Source of the DNA: an uncultured Bacteroidia bacterium
GTDB taxonomy: Bacteria; Bacteroidota; Bacteroidia; Bacteroidales; ML635J-15
Assembly: GCA_902800045.1 (NCBI GenBank)
Contig: CADCCZ010000005.1
Location: 225,764-289,763, forward strand
Reading direction: 5' to 3'
DNA length: 64,000 nt
The translations under genes were made by a program, and so were the position numbers. Numbering within the stretch: the stretch's first letter is position 1; every line of letters starts with the position of its first letter. Under the pieces are notes generated by a model. The model made no database searches, had not been told where the DNA came from, and saw only the letters and a list, made by a program, of their open reading frames with translations. Of the stretch, positions 25,780 through 33,518 are shown piece after piece.

Positions 25780-26994
25780 TTAGCCACAGAAACCCATAAT
25801 CCTTTTCTTCCTTACAAACGCCACCACCAGCACCGTCGACGACACCAGATACGAGCAGGAATTCACCACACATGCGCCCTCAATTCCCCACATCGGAATA
25901 AGCCAGAAGGAAAGCGCCAACGTTGCCACAAGTCCCGCAGACGACCTGAGCAACAATATTTTAAGTCGTCCCAATGCCGAAAAATAGTTAAACAATACCA
26001 ACGCTACTGCATTAGCTGTAATTCCTATGGCAAGCAATAGAATTACAATCTTCGATTCTCCAAAACCATCACCGAAAACGAATTCAAAAACCGGCATCGG
26101 CACGCAGGCAGCAACAGCAATGCAAGATACTGTAATTGCGAGCGTTACAAGCGTAACTTTACGAGTCTCAAGCCACGCTTCGGCAGTGTCCCCCATCTTC
26201 AGCACCTTTGAATATTGCACGAGCGCAATGCTACGACTGAAAACCCATATTGCTTCCGAAATTGTAACACCGACAGAGAATATTCCCACCGACGACATGT
26301 CGGCATAAATGCCTATCAAATAGAAACATAGCCGAGCATTAAGAAACTGCATGAAAGCACTCAGTTCCTCCTGCCATCCAAAATTGAAAGCCTTGCGCAA
26401 CGTGTCGAAACTGAACGAAAAGCGTATTCTTCCGAAAATCTTATGCGTAAAAATATGGCACAGCACAAGCACTAGTCCGTACGACAAGATTTGTGCGTAG
26501 AAGTATGCATGATAGCCAGTCTCGGGGAAAAACCAATAAATCAAAAGCATGAAAATCAGCAGTAAAGCCGACATCAACAGAGTTGCAACATTGTACTGGA
26601 AGATTTTTTGCACGCCCAAAAAAAGCGACGAGTGAAAAGTTATGCATCCCGACAAAACCGCCACGACGAAAAACGGCAGCACTGGCACCGACACATCAAC
26701 AAACGCCACCACCACAGCCGCAACCGACGACACTATAAACGTCCACAGGAATGCGAGCGTTGCCAATGGCGAATGCCCGATTTTCTTCAGAAAAAACGAT
26801 ACGCTGCTGTTGGTGAGAATATTTGTAAACGTAGCAACCAGACTTATGTCGGCGACAAAGATTGCAATGAAACCCTTGCCCTCGCTTCCCCACAATTGTG
26901 TGGTAAAAATTACGGTAGCAAAATTAAGCAAGAGTATCAGCACCTTGGTCGATGCTGTCACTATAAAATCCTTGTCTAACCTAAACGTCTTCAT
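25780..26994 (-). CDS. Wzx-like polysaccharide flippase (MOP superfamily)
   Basis: A 404-residue membrane protein with about 12 predicted helices, in the layout of the polysaccharide-transporter branch of the MOP exporters: an N-terminal KDFIVTASTKVLILLLNFATVIFTTQLWGSEGKGFIAIF, paired helical blocks, and a C-terminal GIEGACVVNSCSYLVSSTVLVV. Start ATG 26994 is preferred over one seven codons upstream. The family moves undecaprenyl-linked oligosaccharides across the inner membrane. It lies 1.3 kb from the Wza/Wzc-like export genes but on the other strand, with a Na+/Ca2+ exchanger between. Confidence 0.8.
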   Translation of the reverse strand: MKTFRLDKDFIVTASTKVLILLLNFATVIFTTQLWGSEGKGFIAIFVADISLVATFTNILTNSSVSFFLKKIGHSPLATLAFLWTFIVSSVAAVVVAFVDVSVPVLPFFVVAVLSGCITFHSSLFLGVQKIFQYNVATLLMSALLLIFMLLIYWFFPETGYHAYFYAQILSYGLVLVLCHIFTHKIFGRIRFSFSFDTLRKAFNFGWQEELSAFMQFLNARLCFYLIGIYADMSSVGIFSVGVTISEAIWVFSRSIALVQYSKVLKMGDTAEAWLETRKVTLVTLAITVSCIAVAACVPMPVFEFVFGDGFGESKIVILLLAIGITANAVALVLFNYFSALGRLKILLLRSSAGLVATLALSFWLIPMWGIEGACVVNSCSYLVSSTVLVVAFVRKKRIMGFCG

Positions 26995-27004
26995 GTTGGA
27001 GATG

Positions 27005-27012
27005 CAAAAATA
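27005..27012 (-). promoter_or_regulatory. -7 box TATTTTTG for the flippase gene
   Basis: The plus strand reads CAAAAATA, the reverse of TATTTTTG, 10 bases before the flippase start. Confidence 0.5.
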
Positions 27013-27055
27013 CAAAATCGATTAAAATAAATGCATCTATAAAAATAAATATGCT

Positions 27056-27063
27056 TACCTTTG
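27056..27063 (+). promoter_or_regulatory. -7 box TACCTTTG for the exchanger gene
   Basis: TACCTTTG fits TAnnTTTG and ends 10 bases before the exchanger ATG, so the leader would be very short. It is divergent from the flippase promoter 44 bases away. Confidence 0.6.
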
Positions 27064-27073
27064 CGCGATTTTT

Positions 27074-28072
27074 ATGGACAGCATAATCGCAATATTGTCA
27101 TCAGAACCGTTTTTCTACGTCGCATTGGTTGCAGGCATAGCACTTTTGGTGTATGCTGGCGACTGGGTTGTGGAAAGCAGCAAGCGCGTGGCCGAATACT
27201 TCAACGTTTCGAAGCTAATCATCGGTGTAACAATCGTTTCGATGGGCACATCACTGCCCGAACTTTGCGTCAGCGTAAGCGCAGCACTCGAAGGTTCGGC
27301 TAACATATCGATAGGAAATGTGGTGGGAAGCAACATTGCCAACGTATGCCTCATACTTGGAATTACGGCAATCATCATTACCCTGCCAATAGCACGCTCG
27401 GTGATAAAGCGCGACCTAATGATACTCCTTGCAGCTACTCTACTTTTTGCATTCTCACTGATTGACAACGAGATAAACATGCTCGAAGGCATATTCATGT
27501 TGCTTCTGATGGCTCTTTACATGTACCTGACTTTCAACAATGCAAAAAAAGAAGCCAAGGCCGAAGACTCCGAGACGAAACCCGACAGGTCGCACAACAT
27601 TTGGATCTCGCTGCTACTGGTAGTCATAAGTTGCGCCGGACTGATTGCAGGCTCCGAACTGTTGGTTTATGGAGCCAAAAACATAGCATTGTCGCTAGGT
27701 GTAAGCGACAGGGTCATCGCGGTGACAGTTGTAGCCATCGGCACCAGTCTGCCAGAACTAACCACCTCGATCATCGCTGCCATAAAGAAGGAACTCGACA
27801 TATCGGTGGGTAACATTATCGGCTCGAACATATTCAACATCTGCATGATTATCGGAATCACTTCGTGCATAACGCCCCTCGAGGCCGAGCCGACAATCCT
27901 CAGCTTCGACGTATGGTTCCTGCTGGCATCGCTGCTGCTGCTAGGAATAACAATTTTCCCCATCAAGGGCAAAACCGAAATCGTACGCATCGAGGGCATA
28001 CTACTACTGCTGCTTTACATCGGATATTACGTGGCCATGGGACTTACCGGACAATTTGCCTCTCTGGGATAA
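27074..28072 (+). CDS. Calcium/sodium antiporter (CaCA family, YrbG-like)
   Basis: A 332-residue inner-membrane exchanger with about ten helices and the internal duplication of the family. Repeat 1 carries VSMGTSLPELCVSVSAALEG and GNVVGSNIANVCLILG; repeat 2 carries VAIGTSLPELTTSIIAAIKK and GNIIGSNIFNICMIIG. The Glu in each GTSLPEL and the Asn/Ser of each GN..GSN segment are the ion-binding residues by family knowledge. It exchanges Na+ (or H+) for Ca2+. It is a single gene, followed by the GACAAAA box array. Confidence 0.92.
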   Translation: MDSIIAILSSEPFFYVALVAGIALLVYAGDWVVESSKRVAEYFNVSKLIIGVTIVSMGTSLPELCVSVSAALEGSANISIGNVVGSNIANVCLILGITAIIITLPIARSVIKRDLMILLAATLLFAFSLIDNEINMLEGIFMLLLMALYMYLTFNNAKKEAKAEDSETKPDRSHNIWISLLLVVISCAGLIAGSELLVYGAKNIALSLGVSDRVIAVTVVAIGTSLPELTTSIIAAIKKELDISVGNIIGSNIFNICMIIGITSCITPLEAEPTILSFDVWFLLASLLLLGITIFPIKGKTEIVRIEGILLLLLYIGYYVAMGLTGQFASLG

Positions 28073-28094
28073 AATAAATTTCGTCACAGGCTCA

Positions 28095-28186
28095 TTGTGA
28101 CAAAATCCCCCACCTTGTGACAAAATGCCAAATACAGGGACTAATCAATATTTTTTGTGACAAAGATTTCTGTCAATTGACAAAAT
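28095..28186 (+). promoter_or_regulatory. Array of TTGTGACAAAAT-type boxes at 20-bp spacing
   Basis: TTGTGACAAAAT occurs at 28095-28106 and 28115-28126, TTGTGACAAAG at 28155-28165 and TTGACAAAAT at 28177-28186. The GAC of these copies falls at 28099, 28119, 28159 and 28179, and a degenerate GACTAAT sits in register at 28139. The array ends 70 bases before the -7 box of the polysaccharide export genes. It looks like a multi-site operator; the binding protein is unknown. Confidence 0.6.
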
Positions 28187-28255
28187 TACTATTGCAATAA
28201 AAAATACGCATATATACTACTAAAAAAATATCTGTAATTATAAGTATATATTTTG

Positions 28256-28263
28256 TATCTTTG
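28256..28263 (+). promoter_or_regulatory. -7 box TATCTTTG for the polysaccharide export genes
   Basis: TATCTTTG exactly fits TAnnTTTG and lies 22 bases before the Wza-like start. The 70 bases upstream are strongly AT-rich. Confidence 0.65.
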
Positions 28264-28285
28264 CGGTCTTAACAACAATAGACTG

Positions 28286-29095
28286 ATGAGAAACATATAT
28301 ATAGCGTTAACAATCATAGCAATAGCACTTACAATGAGTTCGTGCAAAACGTTGCGACCATACGAAATGCTGCGCACCGACAAGGATTATGAATTCGCAC
28401 AACAGGAATCTACACATGTCGAATACGTGATACAACCCAACGACAAGCTCAACATCAGGGTGCTGAACAATAACGGCGAAGCATATTTCGGTTTTGGCGG
28501 AGGCAACAGTGGCAGCAATAATTTCAACAGCACCCAGAACCAGGCCGGTTTTGTCGTAGAATACGACGGTAAGGTCAAATTGCCGATACTCGGACGAATC
28601 GACATCAGCGGAAAAACGCTTCGCCAGGCCGAAGACACACTCGAGTTGCTCTACTCGGAATACTTCCCCGATCCATTCGTACTTGTAGAAGCCAACAACC
28701 GCAAGGTGACCATGTTCATGAACGGTGGCTCGAGAGTACAGACTGTTCCTATAACCAACGACCAGTTTACCCTAATAGACGCAATCGCAGCCTGCGGCGG
28801 ACTTACCGAAATAAGTCGTGCCTACCGTATAAAACTCATCCGCGGCAACCTCACCGACAAGCCAAAAGTCTACCTGTGGAACGTATCGTCGCTTGAAACT
28901 CTCGACGGCACAAACCTGCTGCTCGAAGCCAACGACATAATATACGTCGAAAGCCGTCCACAACATGTGACAAGAGTACTTCGCGAAATTTCACCATACC
29001 TTACACTTGTGACGACATTAATGTCTGTATATGGAGTAATAAAGGTTTTCACTAAAGATAAAAAATCTGGCAATTCCGCACCTGCAACAAACTAG
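28286..29095 (+). CDS. Wza-like polysaccharide export lipoprotein
   Basis: A 269-residue outer-membrane polysaccharide exporter component. ATG 28286 gives a lipoprotein signal ending in LTMSSC (Cys20). A Poly_export domain follows (YVIQPNDKLNIRVLN, with a Gly/Asn-rich insertion, then GFVVEYDGKVKLPILGRIDISGKT), then a SLBB-like domain (VTMFMNGGSRVQTVPITNDQFTLIDAIAACGGLTE). A C-terminal hydrophobic helix (YLTLVTTLMSVYGVIKVF) is the likely membrane-spanning segment. It is shorter than E. coli Wza. It starts the export operon and is three bases from the tyrosine kinase gene. Confidence 0.9.
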   Translation: MRNIYIALTIIAIALTMSSCKTLRPYEMLRTDKDYEFAQQESTHVEYVIQPNDKLNIRVLNNNGEAYFGFGGGNSGSNNFNSTQNQAGFVVEYDGKVKLPILGRIDISGKTLRQAEDTLELLYSEYFPDPFVLVEANNRKVTMFMNGGSRVQTVPITNDQFTLIDAIAACGGLTEISRAYRIKLIRGNLTDKPKVYLWNVSSLETLDGTNLLLEANDIIYVESRPQHVTRVLREISPYLTLVTTLMSVYGVIKVFTKDKKSGNSAPATN

Positions 29096-29098
29096 AAC

Positions 29099-31498
29099 AT
29101 GAAGAAAAAAGATAAGATACCTACCCTAAACCAGGATTTCGAACTCGAAACCTTCATTACCGTCCTTAGGAAGAACTTTATTTTCGTAATAATCTTCTTC
29201 GCTCTGGCAATATGCGGCGGTTATATATATTTCAGATATACCCAGCCTATTTACAGTTCCTCGTCGGTAATCCAAATTAAAAAGGAAAACAAAGCTGGTG
29301 AATTCCTCGGAATCAACAACGAAGTCAAGATGGAACCGACTATAGAAATCATGCGCTCCGAAGAATTTCTGAAAACTGTCGTCAAGAATATGCCGCTTGG
29401 CATAAGCTTCTTCACCGAAGGCGCTTTTCTCGTAAACGAAAACTACGGAACAATACCCATCAACATCGAATTCGACATTACCGGCTCGAATATTTACGAC
29501 ACCCCTATATACTACGAACGCAATAGCGACGACAAATCGTACGACATAAGCATTGGCAAGAATGGAGCCTCGCACAATATCCCATACGACCAGCCTACAA
29601 CTCTACCCGAAGGCATCACAATAACCATGTCGGCGCCAACAAGCTCGTACAACGAAAAGTCGAGCCTGAAGGACAAATACTACTTCACAATCAATAGCGA
29701 AAGAGCTACAATAAAGGGAATATCACGTGGACTTAACATCAACGCGCTGAACAACGATGCTGGTACTATCCAGATAACATTCGACTGCTTCAACGCCAAC
29801 AAGTCGGCCGATATTGCCAACGCAATAGCAGAACAATACATCGAGTTCGACATTATGAAAAGCCGCGAAAGTTCGCTGTCGACCATTGCCTACATCGAAG
29901 AACAGATGGACAACCTCGCCGATGAGCTTTCGACAATCGAAACACAGCTGCAACGGTTCCGCATAGCAAACGGAATAACCAATGAAGATGCAAAACTGCA
30001 CAAAAACAGCCTTGCCGAAGCCAAAATGTCAAACATCGAACAGAGAATTGCAGAACTGGAATTCGAAATCGAGACCTTGGACGAAGTACAAAACGAACTG
30101 AAGACAAATCAGGACCTCAATGTCTACGAAATGATGGCAATGATGTCGGGACAATCGTCCAACGCCTTCATATCGTCGATGCTTCAGTCGCTGCAAGACC
30201 TTATTGCAAAACGCGAAACAATGCTTTTCGAAGTCACAGAGTCGAGCCATAAGATTGTTGTAATCGACAAGCAGATTGAATCGAAAAAGGAATCGATAAT
30301 TGACTTCATAGGCAGTTCGAAGGCTAGGCTCGAAAAGCAAAAGTCGGAATATAAGAACAAAATGAAGGACATTCGCAACGGAATATTCGAAAACAGCGAC
30401 TACGACGAACTCGAATACTCGAAGTTGCAGCGCATATACTCCATAAACGAAGCCTACTATTCGCAACTGCTCAAGACCAAGACCGACATTATGATATCGC
30501 AGTCGGGATACGTAAGCACCAACCTCGTGCTCGAGAAAGCAAGCGCTCCCGGCAGCCCAGTTTCGCCGATACTGTCGAAAACAATGACCATGTCGATATT
30601 GCTTGCCTTGGTGCTTTCGATATTGTTCTTGCTGGCTAGATACTTGTTCTACAACAAGATACTCAGCAGTAGCGACATTAGCAAATACACCGATATTCCT
30701 GTAATTGGCGAGGTCGCAGCCAGCAAACACAAGCTGGACTTGTCCAAGGCTGTAGTACACAAGAATGCACGTTCGCACATTACCGAAAATTTCCGCAAGA
30801 TACGAACCAACCTCGATTACTACCCACTCGAATCAAATTGCAGAGTAATAATAACCACATCGACGGTACCTGGCGAAGGAAAGACATTCGTCGCCATGAA
30901 CACAGCCGACATCTACGCCATGTCGGGCAAAAAAGTCCTTATTGTCGACTTCGACCTCCGCAAGCCACGTCTCGACCAATGCTTCGAACTCGACAACGAC
31001 AATGGAACCTCGACAATACTTACCAACCGCAAGGACTGGCACGAATGCCTGCATAAGAATGTAATCGAAAACCTCGACGTAATAACAAGCGGACCGATAA
31101 CCCCGATTGCAGCCGAACTGCTGACCGGCAAGAAGCTGGAATCGTTCATGTCCGAAATCCGAAATGAATACGACATTGTAATCCTCGACACTCCTCCTCT
31201 CGGAATCATTCACGATGCCATAACAATCTCGAGATATGCCGACAACATTTTCTATGTAATGCGACATGGAGTAAGCGTCAAGGGCTACATAGAATACATA
31301 AACACACTGAAAGAAGAACACGGCATAAAGAACATATCAATAGTGCTTAACGGAATGCCAACAGGAAAACATTCGTCGTACGGCTACGGCAGATACGGAT
31401 ACTCAAGCTACGGGTATGGCTACGGATACAGCACCGATGATAATGACTCGGAAACAAAAAGTAAAAGCAAATTCAAAAAAATATTCGGAAAGGATTAA
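29099..31498 (+). CDS. Wzc-like polysaccharide co-polymerase and tyrosine autokinase
   Basis: A 799-residue two-part protein. The N-terminal Wzz domain has a membrane helix (FVIIFFALAICGGYIYF, about 33-50) and a long periplasmic coiled-coil region up to the second helix (MSILLALVLSILFLLARYLF, about 497-516). The cytoplasmic BY-kinase has Walker A VPGEGKTF (about 588-595) and Walker A' LIVDFDLRKPRL (about 614-625), with ILDTPPLGI as Walker B. The tail has eight Tyr within 20 residues (31375-31434), the autophosphorylation cluster. It controls polymer length and export together with the Wza-like lipoprotein. Confidence 0.93.
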   Translation: MKKKDKIPTLNQDFELETFITVLRKNFIFVIIFFALAICGGYIYFRYTQPIYSSSSVIQIKKENKAGEFLGINNEVKMEPTIEIMRSEEFLKTVVKNMPLGISFFTEGAFLVNENYGTIPINIEFDITGSNIYDTPIYYERNSDDKSYDISIGKNGASHNIPYDQPTTLPEGITITMSAPTSSYNEKSSLKDKYYFTINSERATIKGISRGLNINALNNDAGTIQITFDCFNANKSADIANAIAEQYIEFDIMKSRESSLSTIAYIEEQMDNLADELSTIETQLQRFRIANGITNEDAKLHKNSLAEAKMSNIEQRIAELEFEIETLDEVQNELKTNQDLNVYEMMAMMSGQSSNAFISSMLQSLQDLIAKRETMLFEVTESSHKIVVIDKQIESKKESIIDFIGSSKARLEKQKSEYKNKMKDIRNGIFENSDYDELEYSKLQRIYSINEAYYSQLLKTKTDIMISQSGYVSTNLVLEKASAPGSPVSPILSKTMTMSILLALVLSILFLLARYLFYNKILSSSDISKYTDIPVIGEVAASKHKLDLSKAVVHKNARSHITENFRKIRTNLDYYPLESNCRVIITTSTVPGEGKTFVAMNTADIYAMSGKKVLIVDFDLRKPRLDQCFELDNDNGTSTILTNRKDWHECLHKNVIENLDVITSGPITPIAAELLTGKKLESFMSEIRNEYDIVILDTPPLGIIHDAITISRYADNIFYVMRHGVSVKGYIEYINTLKEEHGIKNISIVLNGMPTGKHSSYGYGRYGYSSYGYGYGYSTDDNDSETKSKSKFKKIFGKD

Positions 31499-31509
31499 CG
31501 TTACTGGTT

Positions 31510-32565
31510 ATGGAATGGATATTATTGGCTAGCGCATTGGTAGCAGTAGGATTTTCGGCATTACTTGGGTTGTTTTTCATAAAGGGCACTTTCAATTTTC
31601 TTACCAAGAGGACAAAAGGAAATGCAGAACGCTTCAGTTCTCAAAGCAAGCCCATATACGGAGGCATACTTTTCTACTCGGTATTCCTTTTATGCGCCCT
31701 GATATACTTCTTCTCCCCTCTTTACACACCCGACGAAGCCAACAATTTCATAGCCTTGATGATAATAGTCAGCATTTCGTTCTTCATGGGACTTGCCGAC
31801 GACCTTCTCAACACTCCGCCATTGTTCAAGTTCATTGTACAGTTTGTATGCGCATTTGTCCTCATTAAGACAGGCATAGTCATCACCATATCGCCAATGC
31901 CTTGGGTAAACAACATTATCACCGTATTGTGGGTAGTTGGCATAATGAACTCCATCAATATGCTCGACAACATGGATGCCATAACCAGTTCGATAAGTCT
32001 CACAATCATTGTTCCATGCGTAATAATGCAGATTATTAATGGCGACACCAACATCGACACCATGGTGATGGTAACAGCAGCAGGTGCAATTCTGGGATTT
32101 CTTATCTACAACTGGGCCCCAGCTAAAATGTATATGGGCGACAACGGCAGCCAGTTCCTTGGCATTCTGCTTGCCTACATTGGAATAAAATACTTCTGGA
32201 ACGGAATACAGATTACCGACGATATAAACTACGCTTACAACGCCAAGCAGTTCATAATGGTAGCATTGGCATTTATTGTACCGCTGTCCGATACGACAAC
32301 CGTCACAATTAACCGACTGCTCAAAGGCAAGTCGCCTTTCGTCGGTGGACGCGACCACACAACCCACTACCTATACTACCGAGGACTGACAGTACGTAAA
32401 GTGGCTGCGGTTCTTATCGTATTCAACCTCATCGGGGTTTGTCTCGCCCAGGTAATCATGTATTGCCCTTGCTTAAACTACAATATAGTTTACGCATTGG
32501 CAATATATCCCATAACAATATTCGCATTGCTATACATAAACACTAAAATCACAAAACAGAAATGA
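31510..32565 (+). CDS. WecA/MraY-like undecaprenyl-phosphate sugar-1-phosphate transferase
   Basis: A 351-residue membrane enzyme with about ten helices of the glycosyltransferase 4 (MraY/WecA/TagO) family. Motifs are SKPIYGGILFY, MGLADDLLNTPP (the Asp pair), NSINMLDNMDAI (catalytic/metal Asp), NWAPAKMYMGDNGSQFLG, and the cytoplasmic FVGGRDHTTHYLYYRGLT loop, in which His residues bind the nucleotide sugar. It would start a lipid-linked oligosaccharide by moving a sugar-1-phosphate from a UDP-sugar to undecaprenyl phosphate. It is third in the export operon; no glycosyltransferases follow. Confidence 0.88.
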   Translation: MEWILLASALVAVGFSALLGLFFIKGTFNFLTKRTKGNAERFSSQSKPIYGGILFYSVFLLCALIYFFSPLYTPDEANNFIALMIIVSISFFMGLADDLLNTPPLFKFIVQFVCAFVLIKTGIVITISPMPWVNNIITVLWVVGIMNSINMLDNMDAITSSISLTIIVPCVIMQIINGDTNIDTMVMVTAAGAILGFLIYNWAPAKMYMGDNGSQFLGILLAYIGIKYFWNGIQITDDINYAYNAKQFIMVALAFIVPLSDTTTVTINRLLKGKSPFVGGRDHTTHYLYYRGLTVRKVAAVLIVFNLIGVCLAQVIMYCPCLNYNIVYALAIYPITIFALLYINTKITKQK

Positions 32566-33518
32566 CTGATAAAATCAAGATACCGCTATTCATTGCTCTC
32601 GGTGTCGCCGCTGGCGTACTGCTGACATTCGGACTAATGTCGCTCACGACCGACGAAGATTCTACCCAACAAGAAAACCACCACAAGGAAATGCCACTAT
32701 CACCGACATCTTCGCAACCATTTATTCCCGACGAGATAATTTTCTGCGAAGAACGAGTTCCACTTGAGAATTTTGATGTTTACGAAGCACTTGACTATGA
32801 GCTTGTTGTGAATATGTACCGTCACTCGGCAACGATAACTTATCTTAAAAAAGCAAAGAGATATTTCCCTGAAATAGAAAAGGTGCTGAAGGAAAATAAC
32901 ATTCCCGACGACCTAAAATACCTCTGCGTTGCCGAAAGCGGACTTAGCAATGTGGTTAGTCCTGCCGGTGCAACTGGCTTCTGGCAGTTCATGAAGTCGG
33001 CAGCAAACGAGTACGGTCTGCGCATCGACACCAACATCGACGAACGCTACAACCACCACAAGTCGGTAGTTGCCGCCTGCAAATATTTCAAGGATGCATA
33101 CAAAAAGTTCAAAAGCTGGACATTAGTTGCTGCTTCGTACAACATGGGAATGGGCGGCGTGAGCAAAAGCATAGAAAGCCAAAAGGTTGACAACTACTGG
33201 GATTTGCTTCTGAATCAAGAAACAGCAAGATATGTCTATCGTATCATTGCGCTCAAGCTGGTTATGGAAAATCCAAGCACCTACGGCTTCGACCTTGACG
33301 AAAAGGATTTGTACGAAGAAATTGAAACTTACACCATAAAGGTTGATACGACAATAACAGACCTCACTCAGTTCGCTATCGACAACGGCACTAACCTCAA
33401 GATGCTCAAGTATTTCAATCCGTGGCTTCGAACCAATACGCTGCCGAACCAGTCGAGACGGGAATTTGAGATTGAACTGCCGAAGAAAGGCATAAGACCC
33501 TGCAAAACTACTAAGTGA
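32562..33518 (+). CDS. Membrane-anchored SLT-domain lytic transglycosylase
   Basis: A 318-residue protein with one N-terminal membrane segment (PLFIALGVAAGVLLTFGLMSL) and a linker. The SLT domain (about 95-225) has catalytic Glu125 in LCVAESGLSN, GATGFWQFM (136-144) and ASYNMGMGGVSKSI. The C-terminal ~55 residues (YTIKVDTTITDLTQFAIDNGTNLKMLKYFNPWL) look like a degenerate LysM domain. It cuts peptidoglycan glycan strands. The start overlaps the WecA-like gene by four bases and its TGA overlaps the uvrA start. This is the second such enzyme in the window (see 5873-7357). Confidence 0.88.
   Translation: MTDKIKIPLFIALGVAAGVLLTFGLMSLTTDEDSTQQENHHKEMPLSPTSSQPFIPDEIIFCEERVPLENFDVYEALDYELVVNMYRHSATITYLKKAKRYFPEIEKVLKENNIPDDLKYLCVAESGLSNVVSPAGATGFWQFMKSAANEYGLRIDTNIDERYNHHKSVVAACKYFKDAYKKFKSWTLVAASYNMGMGGVSKSIESQKVDNYWDLLLNQETARYVYRIIALKLVMENPSTYGFDLDEKDLYEEIETYTIKVDTTITDLTQFAIDNGTNLKMLKYFNPWLRTNTLPNQSRREFEIELPKKGIRPCKTTK

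Noticed and set aside
28095..28186. CRISPR array
   Set aside because: The repeated units are about 10-12 bases at 20-bp period, far too short for repeats and spacers, and no cas gene is nearby.
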